64,000 bases of DNA from Amycolatopsis sp. NBRC 101858 (GTDB lineage: Bacteria > Actinomycetota > Actinomycetes > Mycobacteriales > Pseudonocardiaceae), in contig NZ_BSTD01000004.1 of the NCBI RefSeq assembly GCF_030269325.1, positions 412,558-476,557 of the forward strand. The letters are read 5' to 3'. Shown here piece by piece: positions 26,353-35,041 of the stretch (position 1 is the first letter of the stretch; each line of letters opens with the position of its first letter). Below the pieces are notes generated by a model. It was not told where the DNA came from. It worked only from the letters and a program-made list of their open reading frames with translations, and ran no database searches. The position numbers were made by a program, and so were the translations under genes.

Positions 26353-26847
26353 GTGAGCCTGATGACAGACGACGACCTCGCGGCCCACGCCCGCGCCCTG
26401 ATCTCGGAGAACGCCTACCTCACCCTGAGCACGACCGACGCGGACGGCGCGCCCTGGACGTGCCCGGTCTACTTCGCCCCGGAAGACGATCACACGTTCG
26501 TGTGGGTCTCGGAGTCCGGTGCCCGCCACTCGCGCAACCTCGCCGCGCGCCCGCGGGTGAGCCTGGTCGTCTTCGACTCCACGGTCGCGCCGTACCACGG
26601 GCGGGCCGTGTACGCGGTGGGCGAGGCGCGGGAGCTGTCGGGCGAGGCTCTTGACCGCGCCTTGGCGAGCTATCCCCGGGGTGACGGCGACGGCGCTTCG
26701 GAGGTGACGCTCGAGGACGTGTCCGGGGCGTCGCCCTACCGGATGTACGCGATGGTCGCGGCGGAGCGGTGGGTCCTGTGCCCCCGGGATCCCGGGCAGC
26801 CGTGCGACCTCCACGGCGAAGCCCGGGACCACCGGGTTCAGCTGTAG
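26353..26847 (+). CDS. Pyridoxamine 5'-phosphate oxidase-family flavin-binding protein
   Basis: A 164-residue split-barrel protein: NAYLTLSTTDADGAPWTCPVYFA at the start of the barrel, then RHSRNLAARPRVSLVVFD and YAVGEARELSG. Members bind FMN or F420 and reduce varied substrates. Start could be GTG 26353 or ATG 26362; neither has a good ribosome site. The end overlaps the convergent GH43 gene by 10 bases. Confidence 0.8.
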   Translation: MSLMTDDDLAAHARALISENAYLTLSTTDADGAPWTCPVYFAPEDDHTFVWVSESGARHSRNLAARPRVSLVVFDSTVAPYHGRAVYAVGEARELSGEALDRALASYPRGDGDGASEVTLEDVSGASPYRMYAMVAAERWVLCPRDPGQPCDLHGEARDHRVQL

Positions 26848-29800
26848 CGGACCTTTCCCCGGCACTGGGGGACCGGCTCCGGCCGCACGCTCTCCAGCGT
26901 CGGCGTCACCGGGAGGATCGTGCCGTCGCGGCGGAAGGTCAGCCGGTCGATCGTCGTCTCGCGGTGGGTGCCGTCGCCGCCCGGGATGCCGAAGCGGTGG
27001 TAGGCGAGGTACCAGTCGTCCGTGCCCGGGACCTGCAGCATCGAGCTGTGGCCGGTGCCGAGGACGCCCAGGTGGGCGTCCTTGCTCAAGATCAGGCCGT
27101 GGTTCGTGAACGGCCCGGTCGGCGACGGCGCGGTCGCGTAGCCGACGCGGTAGTCCTCGCTGCGGGTGTCGTCGATCGACCAGCTCAGGTAGTACGTGCC
27201 CGTCCGTTCCGCCATGAACAGGCCTTCGCGGAAGCCGTCCAGCCCGGTCAGGCGGGTGATCTTCGCCGGGTCGAACGAGACCATGTCCTCGTTCAGCGGG
27301 ACGACGTAGGCGTTGCCGTTGCCCCAGTACAGGTACGGCTGCCCGGTGTGGTCGACGAACACCGCCGGGTCGATCGCCTGGCCGCCGTCCGGGTTCGTCG
27401 CGATCAGCGGCTTGCCCGAGTCGGTGAACGGGCCGGTCGGCGAGTCGCTCACCGCCACGCCGATCTTGGCCTCCGCGCAGAAGTAGAAGTAGTACTTCCC
27501 GTTGCGCTGCGCGATCGTCGGTGCCCAGGCGTTCTTGTCCGCCCAGCTCACGTCCGGCCCGAGGTCGAGGATGACACCCCGGTCCGTCCAGTCCACGAGG
27601 TTCTTCGACGACCACGCCGAGAACTTCGTGCCGCTCCAGCCGTCGAAGCCGTCCGTGGTCGGGTACAGGTAGTACGTGTCACCGAACGCGACGATGTTCG
27701 GGTCGGCCTGGTAGCCCGGCAGGACCGGGCTGCGCGTCTCGTGCGCTTCGACCGTCCACACGCGACGGTCGCCGCCGGCGCCGGTGACCGTGAACCGCCG
27801 CGGCCGGCTCAGGTCCACCGTGCGCGTGTCCGGCTTGATCGTGGCTCCCGGCGCGAGCCAGAACTCCGGCGACAGCCGGCGCAGGTCGGTCCCCGGCTTC
27901 ACAGGGAGCACGACGGTCGACGCGCCGTAGTCGATGACGGCCGGTGTCTTCAGCGAAGGCAGCTCGACCGACCGGATCGTCGTGCTGTTCGACGGCAGCG
28001 TGGCCACTTGGAGCCCCGTGAGCGCCCGGTTGTAGAGCCGGACGTCCTTCATCTTGCCGTGGAAGTACTTGTCGCTCGCGTACAGCGAACGGCCGAGGTA
28101 GTTGGCCGCCGTGACGCCGCCGCCGAGGTCCGACGGCTTGATCGTCGTGTTCGCGTTGCGTCCGACCTCTACGCCGTCGAGGTACAGCACCGCCACCCCG
28201 TCGCCGACGGTCAGCGTCAGGTTCTTCCAGACCCCGCGGGGCAGCCCGCCACTCGAGGCCACCTGCTGCTCGGTCGTCCAGTTCCCGGTCGCGATCGCGC
28301 CGCGCAGGCCGCCGCTCGCGGTGCCGCCGGTGGTGAACAGGTAGCCGTCGCCCGCTCCCGAAGGCGCGGTATTGCCGAAGCCCCACAGGAAGTACGGCGT
28401 CTGCTGGGCCGGGTCGACCAGGACGTCAGCGGACACGGTCGCCGCCGCGGCGCCGGTCAGCAGGTTGTCCGGCAGCTGGACGTGCCCGTTCGTACCGCCG
28501 AAGTCCAGCGAGCCACCGGCCCAGGAGACGTCGCCGGCGAGGGCACCGTCGTAGCCGTGACCGGTGGTGTCGGCCGCGACCGGCCCCGACTTCGCGTCCA
28601 GCGGCCAGTGCGCGACGAGGCCGTTCGCGTCGGCCCGCACAGGCGCCGGGGGAGCGCTCAGCCGGGCCATTTCCGCCTGCGTGACCGGCAGGACGGTGCC
28701 GTGCCGCGGTGACGCGGGCAGGTGCGCGCCGGTGGACATGGTCCACTGGCCCGAGTTCAGGTCGGTGGACTCGAACGGGACGTAGCCGCGGCCGCCGAAC
28801 TCGTCGATGAACAGGTACCACTTGTCCTCGGTGTTGGACTTGAACCCGGTCGGGCCTTCGCCGGCGGAGAGACCGGGACCGGTCGCCGTCGCCTTGCCGA
28901 TGCAGTCGGCGACGAAGCCGTAGTGCGGGTCGAGCAGGTCGGCGGACTTCTCCTCGGTGATGAACTTGCTGCACGGCGTGGAGGACGTGTTGTTGCGTTC
29001 GTCCTTCGTGAAGCGGTAGTAGGTGTCCTGGTTCTTGATGATCGTCGAGTCGATCACCGAATAACCCGGGTCGTTCCACACCTGCGGCGCGCTGAAGGTG
29101 ACGAAGTCGCGCGTGGTCGCGGACATCATCCGGTTGTAGCTGTCGCCGGTGTGGTTCGGATCGTTCTCCGCGTACAGCTTCGAGGCCCAGTAGACGACGT
29201 AGGTCCCGCGCTGGGCGTCCCAGGAGGCTTCCGGGGCCCACGTGTTACCCGCGGTCGGCGGGGACACCTGGACGCTGCGCTGGCGCGACCAGTGCGCCAG
29301 GTCGGTGGACTCCCAGACCATGATCGACCGGCTGCCGGAGCGCTGGGCGGCGTCCCAGCCGCGCCCGGCGTAGATCCGCAGGTCGGTGGCCAGCAGGTAG
29401 AACTTGTCGCCGTCGGGCGAGCGCAGGATGAACGGGTCGCGCACGCCCAGCTCGCCGAGGCTCGACTTGAGCACCGGCCGCCCGTGGTTCAGCTCGGTCC
29501 AGTTCAGCGGGTCGTTGCCCTTGCTCAACGCCGAGTAGATCTGCTCGCCGTCGGATGTGCCTTCGCCGGTGAAGTAGAAGAAGCTGTAGCCCGCCAAGGG
29601 TTCCTGGACCGGTTTCGGGACGACGGTGGCGGTGAACCGGCGCGTGGTGCTTTCGCGGCCGAGGCTGACCTTCGCGGTCAGGACGACGTTCGCGGGCTGG
29701 GCGCCGGTCGCCGGGCGGGTGACTTCCCCGGTCGGGGTGATGACGGCGGGAGCGGACGACGTCCAGGCCACGCTCGTGCCGCCCGCGCCCGCCGTCGGGA

Positions 29801-29969
29801 GCGTGAGGTTGCCGCGGACGTCGTCGATGCCGGGCACGGACAGGGCACTCGCGGCGGCGCGCGTGGTGCCGGGTGGGGGAGCGGCGCCGGCACCGGCGGT
29901 GCCCAGGGGGACGAGTGCGGCCACGACGGCCGCCACGACGCCGAAACGGCGCGGGGAGAACAACTTCAT
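26838..29969 (-). CDS. Secreted two-domain GH43-type glycosidase with LamG module
   Basis: A 1043-residue secreted enzyme. Signal peptide (about 1-30); an Ig-like bacterial domain (about 50-116); a first five-bladed GH43-like propeller (about 122-435) with candidate triad D178 (VRDPF), D307 (VIDST) and E371 (GEGPTG). A LamG/concanavalin-like module (about 450-655) and a linker domain follow, then a second GH43 propeller (about 750-1043) with ADPNI, IDPAVF and REGLFM triad segments. GH43 enzymes cleave arabinans, xylans and galactans. Two apparently intact catalytic domains in one chain is uncommon. A LacI-type operator lies 39 bases upstream of the start. Confidence 0.85.
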   Translation of the reverse strand: MKLFSPRRFGVVAAVVAALVPLGTAGAGAAPPPGTTRAAASALSVPGIDDVRGNLTLPTAGAGGTSVAWTSSAPAVITPTGEVTRPATGAQPANVVLTAKVSLGRESTTRRFTATVVPKPVQEPLAGYSFFYFTGEGTSDGEQIYSALSKGNDPLNWTELNHGRPVLKSSLGELGVRDPFILRSPDGDKFYLLATDLRIYAGRGWDAAQRSGSRSIMVWESTDLAHWSRQRSVQVSPPTAGNTWAPEASWDAQRGTYVVYWASKLYAENDPNHTGDSYNRMMSATTRDFVTFSAPQVWNDPGYSVIDSTIIKNQDTYYRFTKDERNNTSSTPCSKFITEEKSADLLDPHYGFVADCIGKATATGPGLSAGEGPTGFKSNTEDKWYLFIDEFGGRGYVPFESTDLNSGQWTMSTGAHLPASPRHGTVLPVTQAEMARLSAPPAPVRADANGLVAHWPLDAKSGPVAADTTGHGYDGALAGDVSWAGGSLDFGGTNGHVQLPDNLLTGAAAATVSADVLVDPAQQTPYFLWGFGNTAPSGAGDGYLFTTGGTASGGLRGAIATGNWTTEQQVASSGGLPRGVWKNLTLTVGDGVAVLYLDGVEVGRNANTTIKPSDLGGGVTAANYLGRSLYASDKYFHGKMKDVRLYNRALTGLQVATLPSNSTTIRSVELPSLKTPAVIDYGASTVVLPVKPGTDLRRLSPEFWLAPGATIKPDTRTVDLSRPRRFTVTGAGGDRRVWTVEAHETRSPVLPGYQADPNIVAFGDTYYLYPTTDGFDGWSGTKFSAWSSKNLVDWTDRGVILDLGPDVSWADKNAWAPTIAQRNGKYYFYFCAEAKIGVAVSDSPTGPFTDSGKPLIATNPDGGQAIDPAVFVDHTGQPYLYWGNGNAYVVPLNEDMVSFDPAKITRLTGLDGFREGLFMAERTGTYYLSWSIDDTRSEDYRVGYATAPSPTGPFTNHGLILSKDAHLGVLGTGHSSMLQVPGTDDWYLAYHRFGIPGGDGTHRETTIDRLTFRRDGTILPVTPTLESVRPEPVPQCRGKVRYS

Positions 29970-30007
29970 CGTTGTCGATCCTTCGGGGCGCGTCGGGGAC
30001 CAGATGT

Positions 30008-30025
30008 GATGTTAGCGTTAACATC
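30008..30025. promoter_or_regulatory. LacI-family operator upstream of GH43 gene
   Basis: GATGTTAGCGTTAACATC is symmetric at 16 of 18 positions around a central CG. The TGTTAGCG-TAACA core is the same as the site at 60244-60261 in front of the aldose 1-epimerase gene. No LacI-type gene is in the window. Confidence 0.7.
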
Positions 30026-30084
30026 AAGCGGGGCACGCTGACCATAGAGGCCGGCGTGTCCGCTGGTCAAGAGACCGGCGCCGG

Positions 30085-30963
30085 TCAGCCGAGGCCGTCG
30101 AGCACCGGCGCGAGCCGTTCCAGTACCGCGACGTCGGCGGCGAAGTCGTCCGTCGTCGGGGGCATGAGCAGGACGTGGTCCGCGCCCGCGGCGAGGTGTT
30201 CGCGGACCTTGGCCGCGATGGCGTCCGGGCCGCCGTGGGCCACGACCGCGTCCGCGATCCCGGCGAGATCGTCCAGGGCGAAACCCAAGCGGCGCAAAGC
30301 GTTCGAGAACGTCGGGAGGTTCACCGTCGTCGAGACCTTCTCGATCGCCGCCGCCTTCGCGCGGTCGGCGTCGGAATCGGGGACCACGGCCAGGCCGACG
30401 ACCAGCAGCTTGTCCGGGCCGAGCACCGACCGGGCCTCGGCGGTGAAGGCCGGCGGCAGGTTGGCCGGGTACGCGCCGTCCGCGATCTCGCCTGCGAGGG
30501 CGAGCATCTTCGGGCCGTTCGCGCCGAGGATCCGCGGGTACTTCGCCGCCGGTGCCGGCGGCCAGGTCTCCGCGTCCATCCGCCCGACGTAGTCGCGCAG
30601 CGTGGCCAGCGGGCTGCCGAAGTCCCGGCCGGCGGCCTCGGCCTGCTGCGGGTAGCCGACGCCGATGCCGAGCGCCAGCCGGTCCGGGTAGGCGTCGGCG
30701 AGGAACGCCGCCGCGGCGTGCAGGGTCTGCGGTTCGCGGGCCCAGATGTTCGCGATGCCGGTGCCGAACGTCAGCCGCTCGCTCGCGGCCAGCAGCACGG
30801 CCAGCTGGACGAGTGCGTCCTTGCCGCCGACGACCTCGTTGGTCCAGACGGTCCGGTACCCGGCGCGCTCCAGCCGTCGCACCGCCTCGCGCTGGCTCTC
30901 GGCCGGGGGCGTGCGGGTGAACGAAATCGGCAGGTAGACGCCGACGGGCCCCAAGGTCGCCAT
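30085..30963 (-). CDS. F420-type LLM-class oxidoreductase
   Basis: A 292-residue luciferase-superfamily protein: GYRTVWTNEVVGGKDALVQLA, LTFGTGIANIWAREPQTLHAAA and LALGIGVGYPQQA match the F420-dependent TIGR03620-like group. ATG at 30963 has GGGAG six bases upstream; the longer frame to 31014 lacks a site. Divergent from a LysR gene that probably controls it. Substrate unknown. Confidence 0.85.
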   Translation of the reverse strand: MATLGPVGVYLPISFTRTPPAESQREAVRRLERAGYRTVWTNEVVGGKDALVQLAVLLAASERLTFGTGIANIWAREPQTLHAAAAFLADAYPDRLALGIGVGYPQQAEAAGRDFGSPLATLRDYVGRMDAETWPPAPAAKYPRILGANGPKMLALAGEIADGAYPANLPPAFTAEARSVLGPDKLLVVGLAVVPDSDADRAKAAAIEKVSTTVNLPTFSNALRRLGFALDDLAGIADAVVAHGGPDAIAAKVREHLAAGADHVLLMPPTTDDFAADVAVLERLAPVLDGLG

Positions 30964-31044
30964 GGAACTCCCTCTCAGACGGTGTGGTCCTTCCACCGTG
31001 GCCGCGCGGGGCACGCCGGGTCCAATGATTGTTTCGCGAGACGC

Positions 31045-31061
31045 GATGCGATTCGTGCATC
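31045..31061. promoter_or_regulatory. LysR-type box between LLM oxidoreductase and LysR genes
   Basis: GATGC-N7-GCATC contains the canonical T-N11-A. It lies 30 bases before the LysR start and just upstream of its TAAGCT -10 box (31079-31084), fitting autorepression and divergent activation. Confidence 0.6.
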
Positions 31062-31090
31062 ACCGCAGTTCATGGCGCTAAGCTGAGACC

Positions 31091-31969
31091 ATGGCCGACC
31101 TCGATCTGCAGCTGGTGCGCGGCTTCACCGTCGTCGCGGAGCACCGGCACTTCGGGCGTGCCGCCGCCGAACTGCACCTCACGCAGTCGTCGCTGAGCCG
31201 CCAGATCGTGCGGCTGGAGCAGCAGGTCGGTGCGCGCCTGCTGGACCGCACCCCGCAGGGCACGCGGCTCACCGAGGCCGGTGAGGCGTTCCTCCCGCTC
31301 GCCGCGGATCTGCTGCAGAAGGCCGCGAACGCGACAGCCCACGCGCGGGCGGTCGCGCGGCCCAGCCGGATCACCGTCGGCTACACCGGGAACCTGATCG
31401 TCACCCCGGCCGTGCGCGACCTGCGCCGCCGCCACCCCGGCGCCGAGGTACGCACCCAGCACCTCGCCTGGGACGACGCCCGCGCGGCGCTGCTGGAGCA
31501 CCGCGCCGACGTGGCGGTCGTCCGGCTGCCGCTGCGGGCGGCGGGACTGCACGTCACGGTCCTCTACGACGAGCCCCGCGTGCTCCTGCTGCCGAGCGAC
31601 CACCGGTTGGCGGGCAAGGAATCCGTGACGCTCGACGACATCGCCGACGAGCCGCTGCCCCGCGCCCTCGACCCGGAGTGGGACGCGTTCTGGCGCGTCG
31701 ACCCGCGTCCGGACGGCCGCCCGGCGCCCGGTGGCCCGCTCATCGACGCGATCGAAGACAAGATCGAGCTCGTGGCGAGCGGGCAGGCGGTGGCGATCAT
31801 CCCGGCGCCACCGGGGAACGTCACCGGCTTCCGCCCGGACCTGACGACCGTCCCGCTGGCGGACGTCGAGCCGGCCCAGGTGGCGGTGGCGACGCGGGCG
31901 GGCGAGCGCAACCGGCTCGTCGCGGCGTTCCGCAAATGCGCGGAGGCCCTGCTGACCCGGCCGGAATGA
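31091..31969 (+). CDS. LysR-family transcriptional regulator
   Basis: A 292-residue LysR protein with the N-terminal winged HTH (FTVVAEHRHFGRAAAELHLTQ followed by SSLSRQI) and periplasmic-binding-like effector domain. TAAGCT six bases before the ATG predicts a leaderless transcript. Divergent to the F420-type oxidoreductase gene, which is the likely target. Effector unknown. Confidence 0.9.
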   Translation: MADLDLQLVRGFTVVAEHRHFGRAAAELHLTQSSLSRQIVRLEQQVGARLLDRTPQGTRLTEAGEAFLPLAADLLQKAANATAHARAVARPSRITVGYTGNLIVTPAVRDLRRRHPGAEVRTQHLAWDDARAALLEHRADVAVVRLPLRAAGLHVTVLYDEPRVLLLPSDHRLAGKESVTLDDIADEPLPRALDPEWDAFWRVDPRPDGRPAPGGPLIDAIEDKIELVASGQAVAIIPAPPGNVTGFRPDLTTVPLADVEPAQVAVATRAGERNRLVAAFRKCAEALLTRPE

Positions 31970-31971
31970 CA

Positions 31972-32006
31972 GATGCCGCGGAGCCTCGAGCGGGCACCGC
32001 GGCATC
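31972..32006 (+). terminator. Terminator after LysR gene
   Basis: GATGCCGCGG / CCGCGGCATC, perfect 10-bp stem with a 15-base loop, followed by CTTTG; starts two bases after the stop. Confidence 0.75.
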
Positions 32007-32023
32007 CTTTGTGGACAGTCGGG

Positions 32024-32143
32024 TCAGCGGGGCGTGGCGGACGTCCCGGCCGGCGTTCGCGAGGCCTGCTGGGCCCGCTTGCGCTGGATCGCTTCCTGTT
32101 CGCGCTGCAGTTTGGCGTGCCAGGCTCCTGAGTCGTTGGTCAT
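32024..32143 (-). CDS. 39-residue charged small protein
   Basis: ATG with CGGAG eight bases upstream. The peptide MTNDSGAWHAKLQREQEAIQ continues with RKRAQQASR; it is highly charged and probably one helix. No family recognised. It lies alone between a terminator and a TetR gene. The ribosome site and start support translation, but length makes it tentative. Confidence 0.4.
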   Translation of the reverse strand: MTNDSGAWHAKLQREQEAIQRKRAQQASRTPAGTSATPR

Positions 32144-32290
32144 GGCGTTCTCCGGTGGACGGGCGAAGGTGCGTGACGGTGCCGTGCCGGGGGTGGACCC
32201 GGTCACGGGCGGAAGGTGCGGCCCGGTGCGGAGAAGACCTGGATCCGGGCGCCGGTGCCGTGCTCCGGAAGTACCCAGGCGTTCCGGCGG

Positions 32291-32920
32291 TCAATCACTT
32301 TTCCGGCGCCCGACCTGCGGATCTTCGGTCCGGGAAAGCGCGTTCACGCGTTCGGAGCAAGCGAGGCCGTCGAGGAACACCCGCACCAGGCGCTCCGCCG
32401 GTTCCACCGGTTCCCGGGGCGTCAGCCCGGACACGAGCGCCGCCTCGTGCATCTCGAAGAGCAGCCCCAGATCCGCGGGCTCGAGGTCCGCGCGCACGCT
32501 GCCTTCGCGCTGAGCCTGCTCGAAAGCCGGGCGCAGCAAGGAAACCAGGGCGTGGGTGTACTGCCGCTGGCTGCGCTCCGGCAGCTCGCGGAACAGCCGG
32601 ACGAGCGGGCGCCGCCGGGCCTGCATCGCCAGCACCGCCCGCAGCAGCTCGCGGAAGGACTCCTTGCCCCGCACCCGGTTCTTGAACGCCGCCAGGTGGT
32701 GGGTCGCGACGGCGAGCGCGAGCGCCGTGCGGTCGGGGAAGTGCCGGTAGACCGTCGCCCGGCCGAGGCCGGCGCGGCGGGCCACCTCGTCCAGCACCAC
32801 GTCGGCTTCTTCGCTGAAGGCTTCGTCGGCCGCGCGCAGGATCGCCTCGCGGTTGCGGCGGGCGTCGACGCGCCGGGGCACGGCCGCGGACGGTCGCACA
32901 GCGCGCATGGCCGAGGACAT
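32291..32920 (-). CDS. TetR-family repressor, divergent from GMC oxidase
   Basis: A 209-residue TetR-type regulator (VVLDEVARRAGLGRATVYRHF as HTH). A perfect palindrome TACTCGCGAGTA touches the first codon of the longest form. An internal ATG at 32908, eight bases after TAATGT, is an alternative start in which the palindrome would overlap the promoter. It probably represses itself and the divergent oxidase gene. Confidence 0.85.
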   Translation of the reverse strand: MSSAMRAVRPSAAVPRRVDARRNREAILRAADEAFSEEADVVLDEVARRAGLGRATVYRHFPDRTALALAVATHHLAAFKNRVRGKESFRELLRAVLAMQARRRPLVRLFRELPERSQRQYTHALVSLLRPAFEQAQREGSVRADLEPADLGLLFEMHEAALVSGLTPREPVEPAERLVRVFLDGLACSERVNALSRTEDPQVGRRKSD

Positions 32921-32935
32921 TACTCGCGAGTAGTG
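32918..32935. promoter_or_regulatory. TetR operator between TetR and GMC oxidase
   Basis: CAT-TACTCGCGAGTA-GTG: perfect 12-bp core (32921-32932), 16 of 18 positions symmetric, 80 bases before the oxidase start. Confidence 0.65.
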
Positions 32936-33014
32936 AGACCGGCAATCCGTTCCATCTCTCGGTTCGGATTCGTAGATTCACCGTCGGTCACCGCCGACGT
33001 CGAAGGAGCCGCGC

Positions 33015-34577
33015 ATGCGCAGCCTGAACCGCCGCACTGTCCTGCAAGGCGCGGCCGCCGTGGCGGGCGTCGCGGCCCTCGGCGCGGGCCGCGTGCGGAT
33101 CACGCGGGAGGAGCACCGGGTCGTGGTCATCGGCTCGGGGTTCGGCGGCGGGGTCACGGCGCTGCGGCTCGCGCAGGCCGGCGTACCGGTGCTGGTGCTC
33201 GAACGCGGCCGCCGCTGGCCGACCGGGCCGGACGCCGAGACGTTCCCGCACCCGACGTCGGCACCCGACAAGCGGATCTTCTGGCTCGGCTCGGCGCCCT
33301 CGCTGCCCGGCCTGCCGTCGCTGCCGCCGTTCGAGCGCTACACCGGCCTGCTCGAACAGGTCACCGGCCAGGGCATGAGCATGATGTGCGCGGCCGGCGT
33401 CGGCGGCGGCTCGCTGGTCTACCAGGGCATGACGCTGCAGCCGACGGCCGAGCTCTTCCACGCCTGCTTCCCCGAGCAGCTCGACTACGCGCGGCTGGAC
33501 GCCGAGTACTACCCGCGCGTCGCCGCCATGCTCGGCATCGCCACCGCGCCGGACGCTCTCGTCGAGAGCAAGCCGTACCGGGCCTCGCGGATCTTCGCCC
33601 GCAACGCGCGCGACGCGGGCTACGCCGTCGAGAAGATCCCGATGCCGATCGACTGGGACTACGCCCTGCGCGAGCTCGACGGCGAGCTGAAACCGTCCTA
33701 CACCAACGGCGACTGCGCGCTCGGGGTCAACAACGGCGGCAAGCACTCGGTCGACGTCACCTACCTCGCGGCCGCCGAAGCCACCGGCCGCTGCACCGTC
33801 GCGACCCTCCACCACGTCACCGACGTCGCGCTCGCAGCCGACGGCCGCTGGGAGATCCGCGTCGACCGCATCGACACCTCGGGAACCGTGCTGGAGAAGC
33901 AGATCCTCACCGCGAACGCGCTGGTCATGGCGGCCGGCACGGCGAACACCACGCGGCTGCTGATGCGCGCGGGCGCGAAGGGCGACATCCCCGATCTGCC
34001 CGACGCGCTCGGCGCCGGCTGGGGCACCAACGGCGACCGCATCTACACCTGGACGAACCTCGCCGACGACTTCGGCGCACCGCAGGGCGGCCCGGTCGTC
34101 TACGGCAGCAAGGAATGGGACGACCCCGCGACGGCCAACACCGTCATCCAGGCGTCGCTGCCGCCGCTGCCGGACCTGCGGACCACGATGCTCGTCGGGT
34201 ACGGCGTCAGCGCCGGCCGCGGCCGGTTCGTCTACGACGCCGCGAAGGACGACGCCATCCTGCATTGGCCTTCGAACGCCGACGCGAAGCTCAGCGCCCG
34301 CATCCACGAACGCATCTCCCGCATCGCGGGCCCGCTCGGCGTGCTGCTCGACACGACCGCCGTGGCGCCCAGCACGTGGCACCCGCTCGGCGGCGCCGCG
34401 ATGGGGTCGGTGTGCGACCTCGAGGGTCGCGTGCTCGGCCACCGCGGCCTCTACGTGCTCGACGGCGCCCTGATGCCCGGGACGACGGCGGCCTGCAACC
34501 CGTCGATGACCATCGCCGCCGTCGCGGAGCGGGCCTTGGACCACCTGATCGCCGAAGACGTCGGCACGGTTTTCTGA
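33015..34577 (+). CDS. GMC oxidoreductase, cholesterol-oxidase-like, Tat-type signal
   Basis: A 520-residue FAD oxidase. N-terminal LNRRTVLQGAAAVAGVAALG reads as a twin-arginine signal. Then come VVVIGSGFGGGVTALRLAQAG (FAD dinucleotide fold), GMSMMCAAGVGGGSLVYQG, GAGWGTNGD and HPLGGAAMG, as in class I (non-covalent FAD) cholesterol oxidases. The active-site His region and Asn (TTAACNPSMTIAA) are present. It probably oxidises a 3-beta-hydroxysterol or similar alcohol outside the cell. AAGGAG before the ATG. Regulated by the divergent TetR. Confidence 0.8.
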   Translation: MRSLNRRTVLQGAAAVAGVAALGAGRVRITREEHRVVVIGSGFGGGVTALRLAQAGVPVLVLERGRRWPTGPDAETFPHPTSAPDKRIFWLGSAPSLPGLPSLPPFERYTGLLEQVTGQGMSMMCAAGVGGGSLVYQGMTLQPTAELFHACFPEQLDYARLDAEYYPRVAAMLGIATAPDALVESKPYRASRIFARNARDAGYAVEKIPMPIDWDYALRELDGELKPSYTNGDCALGVNNGGKHSVDVTYLAAAEATGRCTVATLHHVTDVALAADGRWEIRVDRIDTSGTVLEKQILTANALVMAAGTANTTRLLMRAGAKGDIPDLPDALGAGWGTNGDRIYTWTNLADDFGAPQGGPVVYGSKEWDDPATANTVIQASLPPLPDLRTTMLVGYGVSAGRGRFVYDAAKDDAILHWPSNADAKLSARIHERISRIAGPLGVLLDTTAVAPSTWHPLGGAAMGSVCDLEGRVLGHRGLYVLDGALMPGTTAACNPSMTIAAVAERALDHLIAEDVGTVF

Positions 34578-34602
34578 GGTCCGGACTCGAGGGGGAGTTC
34601 TC

Positions 34603-35035
34603 ATGCGTCGCTTGTGGACAGTCCTGCTCCACCGCGCGGCCCCGACGGCTGGTGCCGACTGCGCCGTGGACCGGCGCCGGACCCCGTCCGATCGTCTCGG
34701 TGGCCGGCGGCACCCGCGGCATCGGCGACCGCTGCGCGCCGTCGAAGTTCCGGCCCGACTACGAAAAGCCGCTGTTCGTCGACGCGATGCTGAGCCGCAG
34801 CTGGGCCGTCGCGATCGCCGACTAAACGACGGCGAACCCGCTGACCACCCCGCGGTGGCAGGCCCGGTTGGCGGAGAACGAGCTGGACACCCGCCCGCCG
34901 AAGGCGCCGATCTTCCTGTTCCACGGCAGCCTCGACGAGATCATCCCGCTGTCGCCGGCACAGGCGCTGCGGCGCGAGTACTGCGCGGCCGGGGTGACCG
35001 GTTCGCGGGCAAGCCGGCGCGCTCCGGCTGCTGAG
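34603..35035 (+). pseudogene. Remnant of a secretory (LIP-type) triacylglycerol lipase
   Basis: Fragments of one lipase family occur in order. After an ATG-led start in another frame, PWTGAGPRPIVSVAGGTRG continuing IGDRCAPSK resembles the PRPIVAYAPGTHGLGDQCAPSK region. A TAA at 34823 follows SRSWAVAIAD, where intact proteins continue to the catalytic GxSxG. Downstream in the same frame, TTPRWQARLAENELD and KAPIFLFHGSLDEIIPL with REYCAAGV match the C-terminal catalytic Asp region. The nucleophile-containing middle is deleted and an early frameshift is present, so no active enzyme is made. Confidence 0.75.
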
Positions 35036-35041
35036 CGACGC

